From positions 4,056,559 through 4,120,558 of the forward strand of contig NZ_KZ293963.1 in assembly GCF_002352765.1 (NCBI RefSeq): a stretch of DNA of 64,000 bases, read 5' to 3'. This DNA is from Alteribacter populi (GTDB lineage Bacteria > Bacillota > Bacilli > Bacillales > Salisediminibacteriaceae). This document shows, one piece after another, positions 1 to 12,104 of this stretch. A program made the translations under genes and the position numbers. Every line of letters starts with the position of its first letter. The stretch's first letter is position 1. The notes beneath the pieces are model-generated. The model did no database searches. It was not told where the DNA came from and worked only from the letters and a program-made list of their open reading frames with translations.

Positions 1-1
1 T

Positions 2-178
2 TTCGGCGTAAAAAATAATGAAGTGGATACTTTAAGAAATGACATGCAACGCATCTGTGTTGAAGCAGAAAAAAAGAAAGGTAAAGCCAAAGATGTAGAT
101 AGCCGCTATACTTCATTTGTCATTGATGCTAAGGAGAGTTTTCCGATTCTAGCTTCATTGGAAAACGGTAAAAAATAA
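2..178 (+). CDS. C-terminal end of an unrecognised protein (partial)
   Basis: An open frame enters from the left edge and stops at 176-178, giving 58 residues that end in SLENGKK. The fragment is charged and lysine-rich and has no motif I can assign. In B. subtilis the gene before perR is a thioredoxin-like peroxidase (ygaF/bcp), but this tail does not resemble that family as I know it, so I leave the function open. It is followed about 50 nt later by the perR promoter, so perR probably has its own transcription unit. Confidence 0.6.
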   Translation, partial: FGVKNNEVDTLRNDMQRICVEAEKKKGKAKDVDSRYTSFVIDAKESFPILASLENGKK

Positions 179-227
179 GCGAGACAAAAAGTCCTGGGTC
201 TATAGCATAACGCGCAAAGTGAATTCA

Positions 228-257
228 TTGACAACCTTTGTAAACATTAGCTATACT
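228..257 (+). promoter_or_regulatory. perR promoter (sigma-A type)
   Basis: TTGACA at 228-233 and TATACT at 252-257 are separated by 18 bp, a near-consensus vegetative promoter 50 bp upstream of the perR start codon. Confidence 0.8.
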
Positions 258-259
258 AT

Positions 260-274
260 TTGTAAATATTATAA
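260..274 (+). promoter_or_regulatory. Per box, PerR operator over the perR start of transcription
   Basis: TTGTAAATATTATAA matches the Per-box consensus TTATAATnATTATAA at all but two positions. It begins 3 bp after the -10 box, so bound PerR would cover the transcription start. This is the classical arrangement for perR autorepression. Confidence 0.8.
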
Positions 275-306
275 AGTAAGAATGCTTTTCGGAAGAGGTG
301 TTAAAC

Positions 307-741
307 ATGGAAAACCATCGACTGCAAGAAGCCTTGCAATCTTTAAAAAGTACGAAAGTGCGTATGACACCTCAACGCCATGCTATTTTAGAGTTTCTTT
401 TTGATGCAAAAACCCATCCAACAGCGGATGATATTTACAAAGCATTGGAAGGAAAATTTCCAAACATGAGCGTCGCAACTGTCTACAATAACCTTCGTGT
501 TTTTAAAGAGGTCGGATTGGTAAGAGAATTGACTTATGGTGACTCTTCCAGCAGATTTGACAGTAATACAACTGACCATTACCACGTCATCTGCGAGGAT
601 TGCGGTAAGATTGTTGATTTCCACTATCCTGGATTAGATGAAGTAGAAACTTTAGCTGAACATGTAACAAACTTTAAAGTTAAAAACCACCGCATGGAAA
701 TTTACGGTACTTGCCCGGATTGCCAGAAGCATAAACATTAA
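307..741 (+). CDS. perR: Peroxide-responsive repressor PerR (Fur family)
   Basis: This is a metal-dependent repressor of peroxide-defence genes that senses H2O2 by oxidation of histidine ligands at its regulatory metal site. The 144-residue product has a winged helix (about 1-80) and a dimerisation domain. Every ligand falls at the B. subtilis number: H37, D85, H91, H93 and D104 for Fe/Mn, and C96, C99, C136 and C139 for structural zinc. I chose ATG 307 because an AGAGG Shine-Dalgarno lies 8 nt upstream. The alternative GTG at 298 overlaps that site. A Per box overlaps its promoter, so autoregulation is expected. It is followed by ygzB and ygxA as in B. subtilis. Confidence 0.97.
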   Translation: MENHRLQEALQSLKSTKVRMTPQRHAILEFLFDAKTHPTADDIYKALEGKFPNMSVATVYNNLRVFKEVGLVRELTYGDSSSRFDSNTTDHYHVICEDCGKIVDFHYPGLDEVETLAEHVTNFKVKNHRMEIYGTCPDCQKHKH

Positions 742-744
742 AAG

Positions 745-780
745 GTTGGTGGATTTCTTATTCGCCAACTTTTTATTTTT
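745..780 (+). terminator. perR terminator
   Basis: A 7-bp stem (745-751 with 763-769) is followed by a T-rich run, just after the perR stop codon. Confidence 0.65.
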
Positions 781-899
781 CTTTAGGAAATTATATATTG
801 CTAATTTTGTGGGTACCTTTTTAAAATTGGAGTGACATCTAGCTCCAAGAACCATCGGCTCACGTCAAATAACCTAAAGGCACTTTTCGCATAGATTGT

Positions 900-1180
900 C
901 GTTATTGATTTATAAAACGAAAGGGCGCGACTCCAGCGGGAAAAGCAAATAGCTGAAGACCCCGCAGGGTGGTTTCCCCGAAGGAGGCTGAAGCGTAGCC
1001 TGCGGCAAAGAAGACACCGTGAATCCAAACGAAGTGAAGGAAGAATGGATGTCGCACTTATGCCCTGGGGTGAAAGCGTCCGCCTGTAGCGCAATTCGAG
1101 CGAGGGTCTTATCTTATAAAAGCAATAATCTTTTAGGAAACTGCTTTAACAAAAGACCGCTGTGCGTTTTTTCTTATTTT
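900..1180. repeat. Dispersed intergenic repeat, long copy (copy A)
   Basis: This GC-richer, gene-free block contains ACCCCGCAGGG (958-968), a segment at 1055-1100 with GTGAAAGCGTCCGCCTGTA, and a 3' tail AAAAGACCGCTGTGCGTTTT (1151-1170) that ends in TTCTTAT. The 1055-1177 part reappears at 51153-51276. The 5' part resembles the block at 38060-38220. The tail recurs at about 23320 and 45838. It is an interspersed, apparently non-coding element; short ORFs across it are not conserved between copies. Confidence 0.75.
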
Positions 1181-1186
1181 TATAAG

Positions 1187-1216
1187 AAAATCCGTCTCTA
1201 AAGTAGAGACGGATTA
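1187..1216 (-). terminator. ygzB terminator (possibly bidirectional)
   Basis: An 11-bp perfect stem (1189-1199 with 1205-1215) with a 5-nt loop overlaps the ygzB stop codon. T-rich tracts lie on both sides, so it could also stop leftward-facing transcription. Confidence 0.8.
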
Positions 1217-1570
1217 TTTTTTACTGCTTTTTTGATTGTAGCTTTCGTCAAACTCTTTGCCTTCAAGATCTTTGTCTAATGTTAAAGGTTCATCACAGTA
1301 CATACACGCATCAACTCTGCCCAATACCTTTGTTTGCTTTTCGCAGTTTGGACAGACAACTTGGACTGTTTTGGTCGAAATCATCCCAATCCAAAAGTAG
1401 GTTACGGTACTTGCGATAATACAAAGAAAACCAAGCAACATAAAAAGGGTCATAAATAAGGGGCTTGTCTGGAAGAACAACCCTAAATACATCACAATAA
1501 TCCCTGCAAACACAAGAACTAAAGCAAAAGTACGTATCTTATTTATTTTATTTGTAAATTTAGCTCCCAT
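1214..1570 (-). CDS. ygzB: YgzB-like membrane protein with C-terminal zinc ribbon
   Basis: The 118-residue protein has two transmembrane helices (about 14-34 and 38-62). A cytosolic zinc-ribbon-like tail follows, with C73, C76, C89 and C92 in two CxxC pairs, and the protein ends in a charged stretch. Size, architecture and position between perR and ygxA match YgzB of Bacillus, whose function is not known. I chose ATG 1570 because GGAGG lies just upstream; a longer frame to 1606 lacks a ribosome site. It is on the opposite strand to perR and ygxA and has its own strong terminator. Confidence 0.88.
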   Translation of the reverse strand: MGAKFTNKINKIRTFALVLVFAGIIVMYLGLFFQTSPLFMTLFMLLGFLCIIASTVTYFWIGMISTKTVQVVCPNCEKQTKVLGRVDACMYCDEPLTLDKDLEGKEFDESYNQKSSKK

Positions 1571-1818
1571 ACTGATACCTCCTAAAGAATGAGTATAGCA
1601 TACCATAATTCTATACGACTATAGGAAAGAAACATCGGAGGGGGAAACAAGGATCAAGATGTTCTATAAAGATAGAAGGTATTTCTACTTACTCGTCGAA
1701 CTTCTTTTTAAAAGTAATTCTTCTTTTGTGAAAGTTTATATGGAAATTTAAAAGTTTTAATGCAAATATGGCTGCCGTCGTAAAAGTTTGGCGGTAAGTT
1801 TATGTGGGAGGCATATAT

Positions 1819-2697
1819 ATGGATGATTTTTTACGACAGCTGTACCAGGATCGTACAAGTGATTTACATACATTAGGTGTCATGATGATCGAATCAAAGG
1901 ATAGTAAAGACGCGATAACAGATTATTTTGATGTTGTACTTCTAGTCATCGTTTCTGAAAATAAACCATTATGGGAGACGAAGCATTATACTTATGATGG
2001 ATATAAAGTAGCAATGCACCTTGTTCACACTGAGCAATTAAACATTTGGCTTATTAATAGCAGCAACCGCCGTGTATTTGATTGGGTAATGAATGGGAAG
2101 GTTCTGTTTGATCGCAATGAATTTGTAAAAGAATTTCGTGAGCAAATGTTCGATTTCCCTATGGAGGAAAGGAAGCTAAGAATCGGTGTCGAATTTGCGA
2201 AACTGATTCGCCGATTTACGGATGGCAAGGCACTGTTTCACGAAGGACACTACCTTGATTCCTACAATCAAATTCTACATGCCCTTCATAACTTAGCTCG
2301 CCTGTCCGTCATTGAGCATGGTTTTTACCCCGAAGTGACAGTCTGGCAACAAGTGAAACAAATCGAACCTGAAATTCATAAACTTTATTCTGAGTTAGTG
2401 ACAGGGGAAGAAAGCATTGAGAAGAAACTCGACCTTCTTCTAATTGCGAATGAATTTGAATTGACATCAAAAACTCGGCTAGGGAGTGCTCATCTTTTAG
2501 ATCTGATGGCAAGTAAAGATGAACCGTGGTCAATAGAAGAGTTAAAAACGAGTATGGAAGTGAGTGAGTATTCTCTTGATCTGACCATTCTTTTGGAGTT
2601 TCTCGTTCAGAAAGGGTACGTTGACATTATTAGAATGAAAACAAGAGGTAATTCGATTTACCATCGTTATTATCAAGTGGGGGATTCACTTTCCTAG
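1819..2697 (+). CDS. ygxA: YgxA-like nucleotidyltransferase-fold protein
   Basis: This 292-residue soluble protein is adjacent to the rrn operon, exactly where B. subtilis has ygxA. YgxA proteins are annotated as nucleotidyltransferase-like, with a proposed C-terminal helical/winged-helix part, but their substrate is unknown. No obvious GS...DxD signature is conserved, so activity is uncertain. ATG 1819 was chosen because the GGGAGG at 1806-1811 is its ribosome site; the GTG at 1804 overlaps that site. Transcription runs toward the rrn promoters. Confidence 0.85.
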   Translation: MDDFLRQLYQDRTSDLHTLGVMMIESKDSKDAITDYFDVVLLVIVSENKPLWETKHYTYDGYKVAMHLVHTEQLNIWLINSSNRRVFDWVMNGKVLFDRNEFVKEFREQMFDFPMEERKLRIGVEFAKLIRRFTDGKALFHEGHYLDSYNQILHALHNLARLSVIEHGFYPEVTVWQQVKQIEPEIHKLYSELVTGEESIEKKLDLLLIANEFELTSKTRLGSAHLLDLMASKDEPWSIEELKTSMEVSEYSLDLTILLEFLVQKGYVDIIRMKTRGNSIYHRYYQVGDSLS

Positions 2698-2716
2698 AAA
2701 AAAATCATAAAAGTTA

Positions 2717-2745
2717 TTGACTTCATTTTTCACACGTGGTACATT
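2717..2745 (+). promoter_or_regulatory. rrn promoter P1
   Basis: TTGACT at 2717-2722 and TACATT at 2740-2745 are separated by 17 bp. This is the upstream member of a tandem pair preceding the 16S gene. Confidence 0.8.
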
Positions 2746-2809
2746 TTATATCGTCGCATTGAGAGCGCGACTTCGAAATGTGCCACTGAAAAACTTTTTG
2801 AAAAAGTCA

Positions 2810-2838
2810 TTGACTTTAAAAGCGCAAGGTGGTATATT
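2810..2838 (+). promoter_or_regulatory. rrn promoter P2
   Basis: TTGACT at 2810-2815 and TATATT at 2833-2838 have a 17-bp spacer. It lies 93 bp downstream of P1 with the same -35 hexamer. Tandem promoters are typical of Bacillus rrn operons. Confidence 0.85.
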
Positions 2839-3010
2839 ATAAAAGTCGCTGCAAAACAGAGCGGCAAAAAATAACGAGTTTCATTGAAGAGTTAATATAA
2901 TGTAGAAATTCGTTTTTGACCTTTGAAAACTAAACAAAAAGCCAAGCGAAACGTGGGATATCGAGAGATATTCCGTCAATGAATTATTTATGATGTCAGA
3001 GACATCGAAC

Positions 3011-4580
<1,570 letters not shown>

Positions 4581-4720
4581 AAGGAGCTATTAAAGCTCAA
4601 CGAGTTTTACAAAGGTTTTGCTTTGGTCTTTTTGTTTAGTTTTGAAAGGTTAATCCTTTCAAAACCTGTTCTTTGAAAACTAGATAACAGTAACGACATC
4701 AAATTTCTAATTTGAAATGA

Positions 4721-4866
4721 GATGTTCAAAAACGAGGACGATCAGGGCCGAGAAGATCGAGGAACGGCAGTGTCGAAGCCCGGAGCGTAGTACGCTACGT
4801 GAGGACTGGAGACACAAACGTGACGAAGAGATTCGACGGCAATGATACCCGGAGTTTTTGAACATC
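4721..4866. repeat. Spacer repeat R1 in the 16S-23S spacer
   Basis: A 13-bp perfect inverted repeat (4721-4733 and 4854-4866) encloses a block related to R2-R4 near 8.2-8.8 kb. The shared landmarks are AAGATCGAGGAA, a CGGAGCGTA...TACG hairpin followed by TGAGGA, and GACGAAGAGATTCG. The 16S-23S spacer holds no tRNA gene. Confidence 0.7.
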
Positions 4867-4954
4867 ATATCGTAAACTCTTTGTGAGTTTCACCGGTTGT
4901 TTGATTATTTGAGAGAACAACCGAGTGTCTTAGAAAAAGACCAACGACATCGAC

Positions 4955-7888
<2,934 letters not shown>

Positions 7889-7986
7889 AAAAACGATGTT
7901 GTTTGTCTTTAAGAAACTCACAAAGGTTTCAAGTTGAAGCTGTTATCTAGTTTTGAGAGAACAAGGTTTTCTCAAACTCAATACGT

Positions 7987-8105
<119 letters not shown>

Positions 8106-8176
8106 ATCCCCTTTATAAGGGATATATGTTCAAATTGGTCAAGCATAGCGAAAAGATTCGTAGCAATCTGAAACCT

Positions 8177-8300
8177 TTAATTGTCAAGAAGCAAGAAGGT
8201 CGAGGAAGCAAGTGAGAGAAAGATGGAACGTACCCAAGTACGTGACTGATTGATCGAATGCAGTTGACGAAGAGATTCGTAGCTTATTGGCAATTAGAAT
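8177..8300. repeat. Spacer repeat R2
   Basis: This block follows the 5S gene and is nearly colinear with R4. It contains GAAGCAAGAAGGTCGAGGAA, a CGTACCCAAGTACG mini-hairpin (8229-8242) and GACGAAGAGATTCG. Imperfect inverted arms containing TTAATTG and CAATTA surround it, so the whole block could fold as one long stem. Confidence 0.7.
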
Positions 8301-8303
8301 TAT

Positions 8304-8378
8304 TCCACAGTAGCTCAGTGGTAGAGCAATCGGCTGTTAACCGATCGGTCGTAGGTTCGAGTCCTACCTGTGGAGCCA
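8304..8378 (+). tRNA. tRNA-Asn (GTT)
   Basis: A full cloverleaf with a 7-bp acceptor stem TCCACAG/CTGTGGA, anticodon GTT and encoded CCA. It is the first tRNA after the 5S gene. Confidence 0.97.
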
Positions 8379-8381
8379 TAT

Positions 8382-8474
8382 GGAGAGCTGTCCGAGAGGT
8401 CGAAGGAGCACGATTGGAAATCGTGTAGGCGGTGTAGAACCGTCTCGAGGGTTCGAATCCCTCGCTCTCCGCCA
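8382..8474 (+). tRNA. tRNA-Ser (GGA)
   Basis: A class II tRNA with a long variable arm, anticodon GGA and encoded CCA. Confidence 0.97.
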
Positions 8475-8480
8475 GAGCAT

Positions 8481-8555
8481 GGCCCGTTGGTCAAGTGGTT
8501 AAGACACCGCCCTTTCACGGCGGTAACACGGGTTCGAATCCCGTACGGGTCACCA
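8481..8555 (+). tRNA. tRNA-Glu (TTC)
   Basis: Acceptor GGCCCGT pairs with ACGGGTC. Anticodon TTC, encoded CCA. Confidence 0.97.
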
Positions 8556-8599
8556 TTACATACCATAGCAATTCTTTAAGATATACATACTCGATCGTT

Positions 8600-8704
8600 T
8601 GATCTTAGCAAGAAGAATGATCGAGGGAAGAGAAAGAAGACCGGAGCGTACCCAAGTACGTGAGGATCTGAAAGAACGCATCTGACGAAGAGATTCGCAG
8701 GTTA
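8600..8704. repeat. Spacer repeat R3
   Basis: It carries a 66-bp stretch (8635-8700) identical to 8756-8821 in R4, including the CGTACCCAAGTACG hairpin and GACGAAGAGATTCGCAG. Confidence 0.75.
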
Positions 8705-8714
8705 AAGCTCACTC

Positions 8715-8837
8715 GATTGTTTGAAAGAAGCAAGAAGGTCGAGGAAGAAAGTGAGAGAAGACCGGAGCGTACCCAAGTACGTGAGGATCTGAAAGAACGC
8801 ATCTGACGAAGAGATTCGCAGCTTATTACAAACAATC
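8715..8837. repeat. Spacer repeat R4
   Basis: The block is bounded by a 9-bp perfect inverted repeat (GATTGTTTG at 8715-8723 and CAAACAATC at 8829-8837). It holds the 66-bp exact copy of R3 at an offset of 121 bp. It sits immediately before tRNA-Val. Confidence 0.75.
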
Positions 8838-8840
8838 TCT

Positions 8841-8916
8841 GGAGGATTAGCTCAGTTGGGAGAGCACCTGCCTTACAAGCAGGGGGTCGGCGGTTCGAGC
8901 CCGTCATCCTCCACCA
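8841..8916 (+). tRNA. tRNA-Val (TAC)
   Basis: Acceptor GGAGGAT pairs with ATCCTCC. Anticodon TAC, encoded CCA. Confidence 0.97.
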
Positions 8917-8935
8917 TTATTTCACTTTATATTAT

Positions 8936-8976
8936 TAGCATCACATGCATGCTATGTAACGTCGCGGGATGGAGCA
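8936..8976 (+). pseudogene. Duplicated 5' fragment of the tRNA-Met gene
   Basis: This 41-nt block is the same length as, and closely similar to, 9069-9109. The latter spans the 27 nt upstream of tRNA-fMet plus its first 14 nt (CGCGGGATGGAGCA). The copy breaks off inside the D arm and cannot make a tRNA. Between the two copies are two imperfect repeats of AACCATCGTT...AAAAGCTG (about 8985 and 9023). Confidence 0.75.
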
Positions 8977-9095
8977 ACGAGTAAACCATCGTTGTAAAAG
9001 CTGCGAGTTGCCTCGACGGATAACCATCGTTAGCAAAAGCTGGCAGAGGAAGAGGTAACAACATTGAATAGCATCGTCCATATGCTATATAACGT

Positions 9096-9172
<77 letters not shown>

Positions 9173-9175
9173 AAT

Positions 9176-9251
9176 GGTCCCGTGGTGTAGCGGTTAACAT
9201 GCCTGCCTGTCACGCAGGAGATCGCCGGTTCGATCCCGGTCGGGACCGCCA
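9176..9251 (+). tRNA. tRNA-Asp (GTC)
   Basis: Acceptor GGTCCCG pairs with CGGGACC. Anticodon GTC, encoded CCA. Confidence 0.97.
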
Positions 9252-9268
9252 TTATTATTAAATAGATT

Positions 9269-9344
<76 letters not shown>

Positions 9345-9353
9345 CTTTAATAC

Positions 9354-9429
<76 letters not shown>

Positions 9430-9493
9430 TCGATAATCCTTGACGGATTATTCAATTTTTTGTAATATAATAACTGGTTCTTCTTTCTTTTGT

Positions 9494-9578
9494 GGAGGGG
9501 TAGCGAAGTGGCTAAACGCGGCGGACTGTAAATCCGCTCCCTCCGGGTTCGGCGGTTCGAATCCGTCCCCCTCCACCA
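9494..9578 (+). tRNA. tRNA-Tyr (GTA)
   Basis: A class II tRNA with a long variable arm. Anticodon GTA, encoded CCA. Confidence 0.97.
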
Positions 9579-9609
9579 TTTTGTATTATTAATTAACAAT
9601 GTCTCGTGT

Positions 9610-9683
9610 AGGGGCATAGTTTAATGGTAGAACAGAGGTCTCCAAAACCTCCGGTGTGGGTTCAACTCCTACTGCCCCTGCCA
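9610..9683 (+). tRNA. tRNA-Trp (CCA)
   Basis: Acceptor AGGGGCA pairs with TGCCCCT. Anticodon CCA, encoded 3' CCA. Confidence 0.97.
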
Positions 9684-9699
9684 TTAATTATTTTACAAT

Positions 9700-9777
9700 G
9701 GCGGCTGTGGCGAAGCTGGTTAACGCACCGGATTGTGGTTCCGGCATGCATGGGTTCGAATCCCATCAGTCGCCCCA
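9700..9777 (+). tRNA. tRNA-His (GTG)
   Basis: Anticodon GTG. An encoded G at position -1 (9700) pairs with C73, the histidine identity feature. CCA is encoded. Confidence 0.96.
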
Positions 9778-9804
9778 TAAATGTTAAATGAACAAATTGG
9801 TTTT

Positions 9805-9879
9805 AGGGCTATAGCCAAGCGGTAAGGCATCGGATTTTGATTCCGTGATTCGCAGGTTCGAATCCTGCTAGCCCTGCCA
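9805..9879 (+). tRNA. tRNA-Gln (TTG)
   Basis: Acceptor AGGGCTA pairs with TAGCCCT. Anticodon TTG, encoded CCA. Confidence 0.96.
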
Positions 9880-9884
9880 TTTCT

Positions 9885-9959
9885 GCGGGAGTAGTTCAGC
9901 GGTAGAACACCACCTTGCCAAGGTGGGGGTCGCGAGTTCGAATCTCGTCTTCCGCTCCA
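9885..9959 (+). tRNA. tRNA-Gly (GCC)
   Basis: Anticodon GCC; acceptor GCGGGAG with TTTCCGC-like pairing (one wobble). CCA is encoded. Confidence 0.96.
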
Positions 9960-9965
9960 TATTAA

Positions 9966-10040
9966 GGCGGCATAGCCAAGTGGTAAGGCATGGGTCTGCA
10001 AAACCCTGATTCCCCGGTTCGAATCCGGGTGCCGCCTCCA
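9966..10040 (+). tRNA. tRNA-Cys (GCA)
   Basis: Acceptor GGCGGCA pairs with TGCCGCC. Anticodon GCA, encoded CCA. Confidence 0.97.
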
Positions 10041-10071
10041 TTAATATAATAAAATGTCTTCTGGATGTCAT

Positions 10072-10160
10072 GCCGGGGTGGTGGAATTGGCAGACACACA
10101 GGACTTAAAATCCTGCGGTAAGTGATTACCGTGCCGGTTCAAGTCCGGCCCTCGGCACCA
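10072..10160 (+). tRNA. tRNA-Leu (TAA)
   Basis: A class II tRNA with a long variable arm. Anticodon TAA, encoded CCA. Confidence 0.97.
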
Positions 10161-10189
10161 GACAAATTTCAATGCCTTTTTTATTTTAT

Positions 10190-10274
10190 GCCGGTGTGGC
10201 GGAATAGGCAGACGCGCACGACTCAAAATCGTGTTCCTCACGGAGTGTCGGTTCGACCCCGACCACCGGTACCA
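10190..10274 (+). tRNA. tRNA-Leu (CAA), last tRNA of the operon
   Basis: A class II tRNA with acceptor GCCGGTG/CACCGGT, anticodon CAA and encoded CCA. It sits 100 bp from the 3' end of the island integrase remnant, so its 3' end is a candidate integration site. I saw no second copy of the 3' end elsewhere in the window. Confidence 0.96.
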
Positions 10275-10296
10275 TACATAAAACTTAGTAATATCA

Positions 10297-10330
10297 AGGG
10301 ATTCAGCGGGCAATGCTGAATCCTTTTTTG
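10297..10330 (+). terminator. rrn/tRNA operon terminator
   Basis: A 9-bp perfect stem GGATTCAGC/GCTGAATCC (10299-10307 with 10315-10323) is followed by TTTTTTG. Confidence 0.92.
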
Positions 10331-10373
10331 TTTGCATACGAGTTAAAAACTGTTTTTGATAACAAGTCTATTT

Positions 10374-11428
10374 TTACTTTATTGATTGATTAAGTGTATT
10401 ATCAAAAATGCTATTAAAGATCTCATTGGATGCATTCCTTTTAGCGTCATCTAGAATGTGTCCGTAGATGTCTGCTGTGATACTAATCGTTGAGTGACCT
10501 AGCAATTCAGAAACCATTTTAAGCGAGACGCCATTAGACAATCCGAGAGTAGCATAAGTGTGCCTCAAGTCATGGAAGCGATATGTTTCAGCTCATTCAG
10601 CTCTAGGAACTTAGCAAATGTCTTGCTGAAATAATTCGGGCACTTTAATTCCCCATATTCATCACAGATGACTAGATTATGCTCTTTGTACTTGTCTCTA
10701 TTTCTCATTATATCTTTCTTTTGGCTCTTCTTTATTTGCATGAGTATTTCAATCAAAGTGTCTGGAAGAGGTAGTGTACGGATACTATCCTCTGTCTTTG
10801 GAGACGTTAAGCCATACTTCTTCTTGATAAGTTGTTTATCAATAGTCACTGACTTGTTCTTGAAATCGACTTGATCCCAGGTCATTCCAAAGATTTCCCT
10901 ACGCCTTAGTCCTAAAGAGAGACTTAATATGACTGGCAGCTCGAACTCAGTCCCTTTCACTGCATTGATTAGATCCACTAACTCTTCTTTGTCATACACC
11001 TCTGCTTGATACCTCCTAGGCTTTGGTAGTGTGACATCACTAGCGATATTCCTAGGGATTAATTGTTGTTTTACAGCATCTTTGAGAGCTCTGGATAACA
11101 CACGATGAATATAGCGAATGCTTTTTTCGGAGAGACCGCCCTTACCATCAAGGCGGCCATCTTCCATTTTGCTTTTATAGAACTGTTGTATATGCACGGC
11201 TTTTAACTGCTGCAGTTGTAGGTTTCCTAGTTCAGCTTTGATGTGCTTGATATTTCTGTAGTAGCCTTCACTGGTTGTTTGCTTAAGACGATTTTCCACA
11301 TGAAGCTTGTACCATTCGTCTAGGTAATTAGAGAGTGTCATCTTGACTTCTAATATATAAGTTCCCTTCCGATCGTGGTACTCAACTTCATTTAAGAAAT
11401 CTTTTGCAGCCTTCTTAGTTGCATTCAT
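10374..11428 (-). pseudogene. Phage/ICE-type tyrosine integrase, N-truncated and frameshifted
   Basis: The remnant encodes the SAM-like core-binding domain and the catalytic domain of an XerC/Int-type recombinase. The catalytic parts are split over two frames. One frame holds the first arginine in GLRRREIFG. The other holds HxxR as LRHTYATL, then ELLGHS and the nucleophile tyrosine in ADIYGHI. Restoring one C between 10579 and 10580 rebuilds KHIRFHDLRHTYATL, so a single-base deletion inactivated it. The N-terminal arm-type DNA-binding domain is missing: similarity starts near 11428, at the TKKAAKDF end of that domain. It lies next to tRNA-Leu, as integrases of tRNA-targeting elements do. Confidence 0.88.
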
Positions 11429-11431
11429 GTA

Positions 11432-11554
11432 GAAACATCTGAATGGAAAGAAGATCAACTTGAGAGGTTGCGCGATAACAAAAGGAAGCTGTTGACTGAA
11501 GAGATTGAGAGAGGGAAGCCTGTCTTAAAGAAGTTTCTTGAGTATCATACATGA
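11432..11554 (+). pseudogene. 3' fragment of a mobile-element gene
   Basis: A frame reading ETSEWKEDQLERLRDNKR and onward ends at TGA 11552-11554. The stop overlaps the ATG of the next gene (ATGA), which is typical of true operon partners. There is no start upstream: the frame runs into the antisense of the truncated integrase. I read this as a deletion junction near 11428-11432 joining the 5' part of the integrase to the 3' part of another gene. The charged helical tail is not recognisable. Confidence 0.5.
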
Positions 11555-12045
11555 AACCATTATTGCTTATGTTCCATGACTTATCAGAATTACATCTAGG
11601 AAGCAAAAAAGCAGTTGACCGATACGGCAAACCTATTTTCTTCTGTAGCTTAGGTTATCTCGAGAAGTTCTTTTCAGTTTCAAAGTCGAAACTGTCAGAG
11701 CGAATTGCAATGTTGGCATTTTTAGGGCTGATTCGTAAAGTGCCAGATAATGAGATCCCTGGCTATTTATATGAAAAGGCCAATGAAATAGCTATAAAGA
11801 ACAGAAAGTGCGATACGGTACAATTTTATTCTATTCCATCGTATTCAACCCTTAGAATCGGTTTAACGAGCTTTGAAGCAAAACGGTGGAAAAAACAAGG
11901 GCTTAAGTCAAAGGGAGTCTTTAGAAAACGATTAGAAATAAAATTTGGTAATTATGTTGCTGACAGAGCCTATCCGAAGCGGTCAAATGAAGCACTTAAA
12001 AATAGAAAAAAAAGGTTGCAGGCAATAGCCAACAACCATCAATAA
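11551..12045 (+). CDS. Winged-helix-like accessory protein, unknown function
   Basis: The 164-residue basic protein is translationally coupled to the upstream gene fragment through ATGA. Residues about 30-60 (LGYLEKFFSVSKSKLSERIA and the following LGLIRKV) look like a winged helix of the kind found in plasmid/phage replication or mobilisation proteins. The C-terminal third is very rich in Lys and Arg. I do not recognise the family. Its place between an integrase remnant and a defence gene supports a mobile-element origin. It may be non-functional, since its operon was cut. Confidence 0.55.
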   Translation: MKPLLLMFHDLSELHLGSKKAVDRYGKPIFFCSLGYLEKFFSVSKSKLSERIAMLAFLGLIRKVPDNEIPGYLYEKANEIAIKNRKCDTVQFYSIPSYSTLRIGLTSFEAKRWKKQGLKSKGVFRKRLEIKFGNYVADRAYPKRSNEALKNRKKRLQAIANNHQ

Positions 12046-12072
12046 AGCACTTAATTAGATTATAGAGAATAA

Positions 12073-12098
12073 AGAGCGCTCAGTCAAAGGGGCGCTCT
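12073..12098. terminator. Convergent terminator
   Basis: A 7-bp AGAGCGC/GCGCTCT hairpin lies between two convergent genes, 6 nt beyond the end of the ApeA-like gene on the minus strand. Confidence 0.6.
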
Positions 12099-12104
12099 AA
12101 AAAG

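Noticed and set aside
219..404. 61-residue ORF overlapping the perR promoter and start
   Set aside because: Different frame from perR, no ribosome site, and it covers the promoter and Per box.
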